From assembly GCA_964017185.1 (NCBI GenBank), contig OZ024884.1:19562048-19626047 (forward strand): a stretch of 64,000 nucleotides of DNA, given 5' to 3'. Below are positions 47,659-57,564 of this stretch, in pieces; position 1 is the first letter of the stretch, and every line of letters starts with the position of its first letter. The notes below the pieces were generated by a model, which was given only the letters and a program-made list of their open reading frames with translations, made no database searches and was not told the DNA's origin. The DNA comes from Rugalucina vietnamica. Lineage: Eukaryota > Mollusca > Bivalvia > Lucinida > Lucinidae. Both the position numbers and the translations under genes were made by a program.

Positions 47659-47892
47659 GAGCCGCCTCGTGGGAAAACCAACGATCTGCATAGGCGAAAA
47701 CAAAGGCGCCGATCAGCTTCGCGGTCACCGCGAAGCTGATCAGCGCCTTTGTTTTCGCTACTCGGATAGTACAATTCCTCTTCTTCTTAAATCCGAAATT
47801 TCAAGCTTCTAGCCATCTTCTGTGACTATACAAGCCTGTTTGTGTCAGACCTGTTCGGAAACCACATTGTTGGGTTTTCCACGAGACGGCTC
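47659..47892 (+). mobile_element. 234 bp MITE, copy 2 (AAGT duplication)
   Basis: Same ends and internal hairpin as copy 1. Flanked by AAGT (47655-47658 and 47893-47896). Lies ~150 bp upstream of the TRIM start codon. Confidence 0.9.
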
Positions 47893-48046
47893 AAGTGTTG
47901 TTTTCCTTACATTAATGGATACCTTTGGCATATAAGGATGTGAAAAATGTACCGAAAAGCCCAGCACATGGAACAAATCAATGTCGTTTATTTTGATCTT
48001 TTTTTATTACTTTAAGATGTGTGCCTAAAAAGTAAATTAAACAAAA

Positions 48047-48963
48047 ATGAATCAGTGCCCAGTGTGCTGCAGCCCATATTTGAAACCAAAAATTTTGCCC
48101 TGTTTGGATACGGTGTGCTTTGCATGTTTGGATGAACATGTTTTGAAATATGGTAAAACTGGTGCGTTTCCATGCCCTGTATGTAAGACTGTACTGGCGA
48201 TACCACAAGGAGGGATAACTCTATTTGATGATAATCTACATATTAAAGGTATGTTTAAGCATATTCTACATCATTCATGACTTCCTATACAACATTTTTC
48301 GGCTTTTAATGCCTTAAGTCATAAAAGGCTTGCCAAGGGTGGCTGGATGGGAATATGGACCCCTACTCTTTGGGACCGTAAGTATAGACGTGTTGTTTTT
48401 GGTTCCAGGCAACGCTTATAACTGACTGATTGACCATCTAATAACTGGCTAACCGCTTAGGTCAAGGCCTGCCCATGAAAAGTGGTTTAGTCAAACCATC
48501 CATCCATACATACAAGCCTTAGTTGTTAACTTGGGTGGTTATATTCAAAGCACATTTAGGATGTCATGACATCCATAATACCATAAAATGGAGGCAACGT
48601 CCCGACATGATCATAGCTGTTGACTGGGACGTAGCATCAAGCATTCAAAATCAAAAATGACTAAGATTTCTCGTTTTGCAACCTTCATTCCAGGTGAACA
48701 GTCCCTTATTTCATGGACCGACAAGCAAGTATGCGAGGTGTGCGACAGTAAACCAGACGCCATCAAGAGATGCATAGACTGTGACCAGAACTTCTGCCAA
48801 GCTTGCAGCAAGGTATGGTTTGATTTGTTTCAGTTAATGACTTAACCTCCCAGTGACCAATAATTTATTTCTTAGTTATGTCCGAACGGGGCCGCTCATC
48901 CACTGCTTCCTTGAATCTTTTTAACCAACTAATGTATTGATATATAGACGCATATCACGGCGA

Positions 48964-49030
<67 letters not shown>

Positions 49031-49123
49031 AAACATTCTTTTTGCCAAGAACCACATCCTGTTGAATATCGTCGGCGCTTACTGCAAACGTCAACAGCTT
49101 ACTGTGATATACGCCAAAATAAA

Positions 49124-49154
<31 letters not shown>

Positions 49155-49162
49155 AAGAAGAA

Positions 49163-49213
<51 letters not shown>

Positions 49214-51563
49214 AAAAGAAGGAGAAGAGGAAAATAATGTCATATCATTTTGTGTTTACAGCAACATCTACGTCTCAACATCGCCAAGAACCACACCCTG
49301 GTGAATATCGTCGGTCCCGACGGTAAACGTTACCTGACGTCAACGGCTTACTGTGATAAACACCAGAACGAAGAACTGACGTTCTACTGTAGGACCTGCT
49401 TCCAGGCGATTTGTCTTAGATGCCGGTAAGTCAGCATTTCAAAAACGAAAAATCATAAGTAAGCAATGATCAGGATTCTGTGCAATTAGAACCACAGGCC
49501 CGCCCTGAAACATAGGAGGGAAACAATCCAAGGGTGACGATGGAAGCCGTCAATGATACCTTGTATTTTCGCTAATCTGGATGACTCTGAAGTATATGTG
49601 TCTGTCCATTTACAACAATTTTTAATTCAGCTGGTACCGGTTTTACATTTTAGACAGTTATAAAACTAACAGTGTGTCAATTATTTTAGAACTTATTAAA
49701 TGTTACGTTTTATAATACATTTAATAATATATTGTATTTATTTACGTTTACATTGGCGTTAATTCCATTTTCAGACTAACAACTCACGAAGACCATACCT
49801 CAGAAGATATCACAGATTTCTCTGCAGTTACAAGAAAAGAACTCCGACTTCTCCTGGACGAAGGAAAGGAATTTAGATTCTCCATAATGAAAGAATTAGA
49901 GGAATCGAAAAGTTATGGAAATGACTTGGTAGCCAAGAAGGAACAGATCGTTAGATCGGTATTTCAAAGAAAGGAAAAGTTCCACAGTGCGGTGGATAAA
50001 ATCTGTAATGACATTCTAGAAAGACTCGAGAAAGAGACAAATGCAGAAACTGAGAGACTTGAACAGGATCAAGAAGACTTGGAAAAAGACCTGATGACGT
50101 TGTCCAACAGAATTGCCACAGCCAATCAAATCATTGATTTCGGGTCGGATATCGATATCGTGCGCAAGCGCCAGGATATCGTGAGCAGTTTATGGTTGTT
50201 GAAAAAGGAGATCCCAATGTCGCTCTCACCGACTCGACTCGAGATTGACTTTTCGTATCAGGAACAAGCAGAAATAAGTCTAAGATACCTACTGGGGAGG
50301 CTCACCATGGATATCCTTCCGCCAAATTACATCGATGTATTGGAAGTTTCAAGCTTCCGCGTTGAGGATAGTGCCGATGTCATAAACTCCATTTGTCCTT
50401 CGCCGGATGGGAAATGCTGGGTAGTATGCGGATGGAAAGGAACAATTTCGCTCTATGACCATTACGGACAGAAATCTCGTTCGAAACGTGTCGGTCGAGA
50501 TGTCGATTGCTTAGCTATCGATTCGGACGGGAACTCCTACGTATCCTGCCGCGATGAACATGCGGTGAAGCGGTTTAGCAGGAACTACAAACGCCGGATG
50601 GCATCTTTGAACATTAGCTTTCCAAGAGGCATTGCAACAACAAGCGACAATAAGTTAGTGCTATGTGCAAACGAAACAACAACCTATTTCGATTTTTCAT
50701 CACAGCACAACAATAAAGTCTTGAAACTCGGTCCAGATGGGGACGAATCAAAGGAACTAAAGAATCCGTCCTTGAAATTTATGTATCCCATCCGTGTCGC
50801 AGTCAACATCAAAGACCATCTCTGCGTTTCGGACAATATACAACATTCGGTTTTATTCCTAAGGCCGAACGGTGAGATAAAATCGGTGTATACCGGGCAG
50901 ACGAACGATTCTGACATTGCAATAGTAAATACGCAGACACCTAGAAAAGCAATCACTGGAGTGAGTTGGAATCCACAAACATCTACACCAAAACCTGGTG
51001 CTTCCAGTTTTGGGAGGATAAGGAGTAGAAGGGAGGTTAAGCCAAAGTCTGCACCGCTCAGCCGCACACAGTCAACACTTGACCAAACGAGAACGCACCC
51101 AAATACACCGAAATCTGGTACAACGAATGATAAAGCTTTGGCTCCATTGAATCTCACATACGGTGATTCGACCACGGATTCAAGCACGACTTTAGAGAGC
51201 CCACGAAAACCGAGTACACAGAAGTGGAAAGCCATTGCAACTTTTACCGACGGCATGGAAACTGCGAGTATGACAGAAGTTGGCACGGCAAACCCTTTCG
51301 TCAACAACATGGCGCCGTTTGACCCACGTGGCGTCACGTGCGACAGATATGGCCACGTGATAGTTGCAGACTACAGTAACAACTTGATACATCTTCTCGA
51401 CAAACATGGCCGTTTCCTGATGTATCTTCTGACAGAAGCAGACGGTATTTTCGCGCCAACTTCTGTCGCGGTCGACAAGGCGGGATTCTTGTGGGTGGGT
51501 GGGGGTGACGCTACTATTAAGATTTACCGATATATTAGTAATGAAGTTCCAAGTTTCTTTTGA
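48047..51563 (+). CDS. TRIM protein: RING, two B-boxes, coiled coil, NHL-like propeller (4 exons)
   Basis: The exons I infer are 48047-48248, 48694-48812, 49262-49425 and 49775-51563. All junctions are GT..AG with compatible phases, giving 757 residues. An in-frame TAA just upstream (48038-48040) supports the ATG at 48047. The RING occupies 4-46 (C4, C7, C19, D21, C24, C27, C43, C46; Asp replaces the usual His). B-box 1 spans 81-118 (C81, C84, C94, C97, C102, C105, H109, H118). B-box 2 spans 138-169 (C138, H141, C150, C153, C158, C161, H166, H169). A helical, charged region from ~170 to 300 is the likely coiled coil. Residues ~320-757 form NHL-like blades, interrupted by a Ser/Thr/Pro-rich insert at ~550-643. 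The family are E3 ubiquitin ligases in signalling, RNA control and innate immunity, and are expanded in bivalves. The specific role is unknown. Confidence 0.88.
48290..48640 (-). repeat. Dispersed repeat R1, copy c, in intron 1 of the TRIM gene
   Basis: The reverse complement matches 15040-15372: TGGATGG-TTT..., GCGGTTA(G/A)CCAG, GGATGTCATGACATCC. It fills most of the 445 bp intron. Confidence 0.55.
48966..49027. repeat. (GAT)n microsatellite in intron 2
   Basis: About 20 uninterrupted trinucleotides. Confidence 0.95.
49033..49120 (+). pseudogene. Decayed partial duplicate of TRIM exon 3 in intron 2
   Basis: TTGCCAAGAACCACATCCTG, TTGAATATCGTCGGC, AAACGTCAACAGCTTACTG and TGATATACGCCA parallel exon 3 (49284-49372: TCGCCAAGAACCACACCCTG ...). 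About 20 bp are missing in the middle. Splice sites are lost, so it should not be translated. It is bracketed by two microsatellites. Confidence 0.8.
49125..49212. repeat. (AAG)n(ATG)n compound microsatellite
   Basis: About 12 AAG followed by ~16 ATG units, immediately upstream of exon 3 (acceptor at 49260-49261). Confidence 0.95.
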
Positions 51564-51610
51564 GACCTGAAAACGTTAATTGTTAGCATATAGAAATTTA
51601 GGATATCAAG

Positions 51611-51616
51611 AATAAA
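51611..51616 (+). terminator. Polyadenylation signal of the TRIM gene
   Basis: AATAAA 48 bp after the TGA at 51561-51563. Confidence 0.6.
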
Positions 51617-51639
51617 TAATATGCATTCCATTTTAGTCT

Positions 51640-51895
51640 TTGTAAAAAATAACTTTCGAAATTACTGTATCAGTACAATACTAGTAGTAGAAATATGTAA
51701 CATAGGAAAAACAGGAAAAATTAATCAGGGAAAATCAAATAAGATGCAACCCTTGTCTTGATGGGAAATATTTGCATGTTTGCATGAGAAAACATTTTAT
51801 TGTTTTAACCTATTTAATTGATACGCATAACGCTGATGCGCTATCGCATAGGCTGACAAGGGTCCGATGCTTTTCTCTGTCAAGTGGCAAGAACC
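51640..51895. other. Convergent intergenic spacer
   Basis: Separates the TRIM gene (plus) from secreted family member 3 (minus). No other feature seen. Confidence 0.5.
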
Positions 51896-51901
51896 TTTAT
51901 T
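51896..51901 (-). terminator. Polyadenylation signal of secreted family member 3
   Basis: AATAAA on the minus strand, ~78 bp beyond the stop at 51979. Confidence 0.5.
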
Positions 51902-51978
51902 AATTATAATAACACTAATATTCCTGATGTGTTTCCGTTTTTATCTGATTAGAAAATCCAGAAAACTTTTAATCTGGC

Positions 51979-52461
51979 TCAAGGAGTATAAACAATCCTC
52001 TCTGCTGTTGTCTTTACTGGATTGTTCGGCTCCTGTTTTAGAATTGTCAATGTTGGCTTTCCCCCTAGTCCGTTATTGGAAACTTGAACAAACCTATTTC
52101 CAACATAACCAAAAACAACTTTGAACCCACGTGGGTATGATGTTTCCCCGATATCCGTAGGTCCCAGGGACTTGAACTCTTTCACAGCGGTACTAAAATC
52201 GCCTGACTTTTGAAAGACTCGAACATTTCTTTCTATGGAGGGTATTTGTTTCGCCCCGTTTAAAAGTTTCTTTATGGCATATTCACTCATAAGGTATATA
52301 CCTCCTCGTTCCGTTCTGCCAATTTGCCGACTGATTGCATCATTTCCGAGAGGAGTGTGTCGATTTGCGGCATCTCGGGTAATTTGAATGGTAGCGGCGT
52401 CGCATGTTGACAGGATTGTGGCACATAATGTGACAACAACACAAACGACCAAAGGATTCAT
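51979..52461 (-). CDS. Secreted family member 3, toxin-domain-like
   Basis: An intact, intronless 160-residue ORF. Residues 1-22 are a clear signal peptide (MNPLVVCVVVTLCATIL...), and the mature part lacks cysteine. The linker holds GND (39-41), shared with member 1, and a helix-like YLMSEYAIKKLLNGAK (56-71). The C-terminal domain has NVRVF (79-83), GDFSTAVKEF (87-96), VGNRFVQV (120-127), KPTLTILKQ (135-143) and RIVY (155-158). It aligns end to end with 38716-39219 and with the broken copy at 422-988. A single-exon structure is unusual beside the spliced TRIM gene, with which it is convergent. I recognise no animal family. The resemblance to a bacterial polymorphic-toxin C-terminal domain is from memory and unverified. 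Confidence 0.72.
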   Translation of the reverse strand: MNPLVVCVVVTLCATILSTCDAATIQITRDAANRHTPLGNDAISRQIGRTERGGIYLMSEYAIKKLLNGAKQIPSIERNVRVFQKSGDFSTAVKEFKSLGPTDIGETSYPRGFKVVFGYVGNRFVQVSNNGLGGKPTLTILKQEPNNPVKTTAERIVYTP

Positions 52462-52563
52462 CTTGGATGTAAATTCCAGTTAAGCTATAAAAAGAGAATC
52501 ATGTAATGTTGGCGAGGTTTACTTTAAATCATATAAGCCTGGCGTCCCTTTTATGGGACATAG

Positions 52564-52630
52564 GCAAACAGAATAGCCCCAGATGCGACGCCGCAAAACG
52601 CGGCGTCCCATCTGGGGCTATTCTGTTTGC
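52564..52630. repeat. 67 bp hairpin, 31 bp arms
   Basis: GCAAACAGAATAGCCCCAGA at 52564 is mirrored by TCTGGGGCTATTCTGTTTGC ending at 52630. The loop is ~5 nt with one mismatch in the stem. It lies ~100 bp upstream of secreted family member 3. Confidence 0.9.
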
Positions 52631-53412
52631 TTACAGGAATTTCATCGAAAAATGGAATAAAACTTTAAAATCACACCTGAAGCCCCTAAATATGAACATG
52701 GACTCGCCCAAATGATAATGATGGGAGAATCCATTCGTCAAATTTGTGTAAGAATATACAAATTTACAAACATCGATATTTTCTTTCCTGAAAATATATG
52801 AAAATCCCTGATTATGCATGCCAAAAATGAAATGGACCATGCCCACGAAATACTTATTTCATTGTCGTTCCATCAATGTCAACATACGATAGTCATGATC
52901 CCACGTGGAAAGCGTTCGAACTGAAATAAAAAAAAAAAAAAAAAAACAACACCAAATTAACTTCGTTGATTACCTTCTCTGAAGGCGCTGGTTCCATAAA
53001 ATCATAACATCGACTAAAATATATTTTTAACAATATTGTATGGTGTACAAAATGGCGTTTTGGTTTCGAAATCAGAGACGAAACTTGATATATGAAATAA
53101 ATGCAAAAAATACAGTGTTTGTTGGTGATAACGTTTTTTACACGATCTTCTCAGTCACAAAATAACTTTACCTTGTAATGCACACAGCCTCTCACGTTCA
53201 CAGTTTGCATGGTTTATATTTTTCTCCAGTATGAATGATTGAGATCAGCGCGTTTTAGTATGAATAATGTGGCATAAGCCTTAACACTGTTAAATAATAT
53301 TCGATGTTGACCTTGGTTAAAATTACTTAGGGTATTTACTCCATTGCTGGTAATTTGGATTGACTTCTCCTTGCTTAACCCACGACCTACATTACATGCC
53401 CCCTTAGATGCT
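52631..53412. other. Intergenic, no supported gene
   Basis: AT-rich with a poly-A run at 52929-52946. No recognisable ORF. Confidence 0.45.
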
Positions 53413-53415
53413 TAA

Positions 53416-54652
53416 TGTTACGTCTACACTGGATCACGTTCTCACTACGTCCTTACCACGTTCTAAAAATTCAAGAACGCGGCGAGGACGGGGTCAAAAT
53501 GAAACAATTTCAGATTTCTAAGTTCCCACTACGTCCTTACTACGTCCCCGCCACGTTCTTATTACGTCCGCACCACGTCCTTACTACGTCCTTCACGTTT
53601 CCACTACGTCCTCAATACGCGCTCACCAAGTTCATCCCGTTTCCACTACGTCCTTGCTACGTCCTCACAAAGACCAAGCAGTTCATACCACGCGCGAACT
53701 ACGTTTCCAGTACGTTCTAACTGTAAATATATTAATCAGTCGTGTATTAAGAGTCAGATAAGTTGCGAAACAGCTTGAAATTGCAGTAAGAAAATGACGG
53801 GCGGACAACATTTCCGGTGGTATTCGCATGAAATTGAAGAATGCCTCTATCCTCAACTCCGCTAGTAGTCGGTCGTAATGCCCATACTGAAGCCTCCTTT
53901 CAGCTGATAGCCAAGGGCGCACCCAACAAGATCTTGCCCTTCTGTTCCTCCTCCTGTGAAATAGCACAAGTGCAGCCTGTGCACCAAGTAAGGCATGATG
54001 TCCTTGAAGGAGAGCAAGTTACAAGAGTACTTCTGTGTTCATGTTTCGATTTCGATATGATTTAAATAAAAGCGAAAGCAATTGCTTGAGGGTACGGGAC
54101 AATTAAAACAAAATTAATAAAACGTGGAGGACGTAGTTCGAACCTGGTGTGAACGTGATAAGAACCTACTAAGGACGTGTTAGGAACCGCTAGGACGTGA
54201 TAAGAACGCAGTGCAGTCTTCTAGGACGCGGTAAGGACGTACAAGAAGCGTGGTATGGTCTTGTCGAGAACTTGATGGACGTAGCGAGGACGTAGCGAGG
54301 ACGTAGTAGAAGCGTAGCGAGGTCTTGATGGTCTGCAAGAAATTTACATCGCGTCCACGAAGACCGCACTACGTTTGCGCCACGTTCTTTCTACGTCCTA
54401 CAAGTTCCTACTACGTCCTTACCACGTCCTTACTACGTCCTTACTGCGTTCTAATTCCACCCCGTCCTCGCCACGTTTCTTTTGAGCATGTTCAAAATTT
54501 GACCAAGACCTCCGCGTCCATCAAGACCTCACTACGTCCTTACTACGTTCCTACCACGTCCTACAAGACCGTACCACGTCCTCACTACGTCCTTAATTTT
54601 TTTAGGACGTAGTAAGGACGTAGTGAGAACGTGGCCCGGTGTAGACATAACA
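53416..54652 (-). mobile_element. PIF/Harbinger-type element with ACGTCC arrays
   Basis: Terminal inverted repeats TGTTACGTCTACACTGG (53416) and CCGGTGTAGACATAACA (ending 54652) are flanked by TAA on both sides (53413-53415, 54653-54655), the PIF/Harbinger duplication. Long stretches are short CACGTCCTTACTACG-type repeats that face each other. It encloses a transposase fragment at 53806-53955. The TIR, duplication and transposase evidence agree. Confidence 0.8.
53806..53955 (-). pseudogene. Harbinger transposase N-terminal fragment
   Basis: About 50 codons on the minus strand read RRRNRR...CWVRPWLSAERR-LQYGHYDRLLAELRIE...FFNFMRIPPEM. This is the N-terminal pattern of Harbinger-derived nucleases (arginine run, WVRPW, L-ELR-, F-NF-R-). 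The DDE nuclease domain is absent. Confidence 0.75.
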
Positions 54653-54655
54653 TAA

Positions 54656-54995
54656 GAAATGAAGCATTAGATTAAGTCTGTATACAGATTTCGTGCACGT
54701 GTCACTTCGGCGTAAAATATATAAAACGAGTTTTTTTTTTTTTTTTTTTTTTTTTTTGTTTTTTTTTTTTAAGGTCTGTACCGAAGAGCGTGTTTATCAT
54801 ATAGGTCAGGTATACAAATCTCACTCATGCATCATTCAACGGACCCTGGTAACACGGATTTGCGTTAGGAATCAGTGGCAGTTTTCTGAAGCTGATTCTA
54901 CATTTTGGTTTTCTGTTCTTGTTTAACGTTACGTTCAAGTAAATAACCAGGTATGTCTCTTTCTGGGCATTTTAAGCGATATGTGACTTTCATAA
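54656..54995. other. Spacer with poly-T
   Basis: T-rich tract at 54731-54768. GAAATGAAGCATTAGATTAA, just after the element, is repeated at ~56075. Confidence 0.5.
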
Positions 54996-54999
54996 GGAC

Positions 55000-55075
55000 A
55001 CCATTCCGAGGAGTTGGGTTTTGAACCCAGGACCTTTCACTCCGAAGTCAGACACTCTACCACTAACCTTTACTC
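55000..55075 (-). mobile_element. tRNA-like sequence, probably a SINE head
   Basis: The minus strand reads TTAGTGGTAGAGTGTCTGAC, TTCGGAGTGAAAGG, then TGGGTTCAAAACCC, resembling box A, an anticodon arm with TCG, and box B. The acceptor arms do not pair convincingly, so a functional tRNA is unlikely. Confidence 0.45.
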
Positions 55076-55079
55076 TGAG

Positions 55080-56100
55080 AAACTATATAATGTAGTTCTG
55101 TGCCTTCAAATATTTTATCTCATAACGTAATATTTATTTTTTCTTCATCAAAATATGCAGTCAATCATATGAAAAATTGATAAGCTTCACGCTCGATGGT
55201 CCAAAGTAATGCAATCTTTGCCCTTTCGAATCGTAATTGGAAAAATTGATTTTTAACGATCAGCGACATTTTATTACTCCGCCCCCTATCTGAGTCATCT
55301 GAAATATTATTTGATAAAATCTGTATTTTACATCTTTTAAATTTCTTGTTGACAATTTCAGATGTAGTTTCAAACAGCCTGCACCCCTTTCGATAGCTAA
55401 ATATTCGATGTGAGCAGCTAAGAATAAAGCTTAAACATTTTGTACAAGACACGGGTTACAATGTATGATGCTGTTCTCAACCTGTCTTTCGCTTTTGATA
55501 TGCCCCAGTTTGGTGATTCCCTGGCAAAAAAAAACTTTTATTGAAGTACTAATGATTGCGTGCAAATGTACACACTTCTGGCTTTACTTTTTGGCGACCC
55601 ACACTTGTTTGTGGCATGCCATACCTCAACGTGTTCACTGCTTATTATATTTTTACGTTTCAGATTCCTGTCTTTCTTCTTTCTTTCATTTACTGTCGAT
55701 TTTGTCCACCTTTCCCGAATACAACCTGCATATAAATTTCATAAAGGTTGCGTAGGTTATGGTTGAAGATCTATTTGTTCAAAATTTGACGGTAATCTTA
55801 TTTCAGTCATATACACACTTAACAAATATGATACAATATAATTTATTAAGGAAAACATTTCAATGGAATTGAGGACCTTAAACTAAACTGAATTCCCCGT
55901 TTGAAGATACTATATGCCTTATATCATTAAACAAATATACTGGCGACTCAGAGCAAAGCAAAAAGACAATGATAATAGTAGGGGCCTAAATTTAATGAAC
56001 AAATAAATTTTCGGCATATCCATAGGTAAAATTGACCAATAGGGGCCGTAGGGCTGACACGAATCTTCATTTAAGAAATGAAGCATTAGATTAAATCTCT
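55080..56100. other. Intergenic, no supported gene
   Basis: Open frames of up to 96 codons on both strands lack any recognisable domain. AT-rich. Confidence 0.4.
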
Positions 56101-56137
56101 ATGCAATTTAGAAAGGGGGGGGGGGAGGGGTCATCCT

Positions 56138-56310
56138 ACATGATGGCGCATCGGACTCCGAATCGAGAGGTCGGGTTCGATCTCCACAGGCAGCACTGTG
56201 CTGTGTCCTTGAGCAAGACACATCATCAATAACTCCCTACAGTACTGTTTAAACCCCCAGGAAGCGTCCGCTCCGTCCCGACATGACTGAAAAATTGCTG
56301 ACTGGGACGT
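56138..56310 (+). mobile_element. tRNA-derived SINE
   Basis: The head GGCGCATCGGACTCCGAATC-GAGAGGTC and box B GGGTTCGATCTCC are followed by CTGTGTCCTTGAGCAAGACAC and GCTCCGTCCCGACATGACTG. A second, headless copy lies at 40125-40245. Confidence 0.65.
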
Positions 56311-56803
56311 TGCGTTTTAAGTTTGGCTCAGTATATTATTACTTCATTTTCAGGAAATGAATACGTCATTTTTCATGAAAGGAATTTTAACGAACAAGTG
56401 TTATGTGCAAATAGAAAGTTGTAAATAGACTGATATATAAAAGCAACCAACTAAACTGATCAAAACTGGGCTAATGAATAATGAATGAAATGAATTGCGT
56501 GGTCGTTCAAACTGACCACATATTCGATTATGTACATTTCCCCATTATTGTTTGAACTTTGAACGCAAACAAATAGAAAAGTTCGAACCGCTTGACGTAT
56601 TAAAATGTAATGACAATGATTCTGCAAAGGCTTTGATGTGGCTTTGAAAACTGAATCTATTCAGTCAAAAATGACGAATGCGATTTTTGCTCTCGGAGTT
56701 GTATACAACTGCTCCTTACTATTATATAGTCGCCGCAAGATATATGAGTGCCGTGGTACGTATGTCAGTCTACCTGGGCGGCTCTAGCCTTAACCTAAAA
56801 ATT

Positions 56804-57030
56804 GAGCCGTCACATAAGAAAACCAACAATTTGCATATGCGATAACAATGGCGCAGATCAGCTTCGCAGTAACTGCATGCGAAGCTGATCAGCGCCTTTG
56901 TTTTCGCCACACGGATAGTATTATTCCTCTTCTTTCTACATCCGAAATTTCCGGCCTCTAGCCATCTTCTGTGGCTGTACAGCTCGGTTTGTGTCGGACC
57001 TATTCGGAAACCACATTGTTGGTTTTCTCA
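56804..57030 (+). mobile_element. 234 bp MITE, copy 3, diverged and right-truncated
   Basis: GAGCCGTCACATAAGAAAAC at the left and ATTGTTGGTTTTCTCA at the right, without the terminal GAGGCGGCTC. The central hairpin carries an extra TGCATGC. Confidence 0.75.
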
Positions 57031-57326
57031 TTTTCTCAGTTACTGAAGAACATTAACATTAACAGAAAAGTACAGACTTTGAACATAAGCAAACCAAACC
57101 CGCTCGTCTAAAAATGGAAAACAACGAACATAACAAACAAAATAATACGAAACATTTAAATGCACAAATAAAAGAACATACGTCCAGTCGTGGGAGCAGC
57201 TTTTCCCCACAAGGTGGCCATTCATCTGCATAAACCATGCATGCAATCAACAGGACAACACACTTGATAAATCAAGCAGCAAAGAGGGCAACAACAGATG
57301 TAAAAGCTTAGAGCGGCCTGCTATAT

Positions 57327-57560
57327 GAGCCGTCTCGTGAGAAAACCAACAATGTGGTTTCCGAACAGGTCCGGCACAAACCGGCCTGTGCAATAACAGA
57401 AGCAGGCTTGAAGCTTGAAATTTCGGATTTAAGAAGAAGAGGAAGTGTACTATCCGTGTAGCGAAAACAAAGGCGCTGATCAGCTTCGCGGTTACCGCGA
57501 AGCTGATCTGCGTCTTTGTTTTCGCCTATGCAAATTGTTGGTTTTCTCACGAGGCGGCTC
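57327..57560 (-). mobile_element. 234 bp MITE, copy 4 (ATAT duplication)
   Basis: In inverted orientation relative to copies 1-3. Flanked by ATAT (57323-57326 and 57561-57564). The 84-codon ORF across it (ICIGENKDADQLRGNREADQ) is a by-product of the repeat. Confidence 0.9.
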
Positions 57561-57564
57561 ATAT

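Noticed and set aside
49062..49304. Poly-Lys/poly-Met frame
   Set aside because: A translation of the (AAG)n(ATG)n microsatellite in a TRIM intron.
50684..51337. 217-codon minus-strand open frame
   Set aside because: It is antisense to the NHL-like part of the TRIM gene and has no recognisable domain.
53415..53720. 101-codon frame with RPYYV/LRPHHV repeats
   Set aside because: Encoded by the ACGTCC short repeats of the Harbinger-type element.
55000..55075. Functional tRNA gene
   Set aside because: Boxes A and B are recognisable, but the acceptor arms do not pair and the arrangement fits a SINE head better.
54653..56110. GAAATGAAGCATTAGATTAA repeated at 54656 and ~56075 as an empty site for the Harbinger-type element
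   Set aside because: Only the right flank matches. The left flanks (GATGCTTAA and TTCATTTAA) differ, so it is not a convincing empty site.
57308..57562. 84-codon frame with ENKDADQLRGNREADQ
   Set aside because: It spans the 234 bp MITE and follows its sequence, so it is a repeat by-product often mistaken for a protein.
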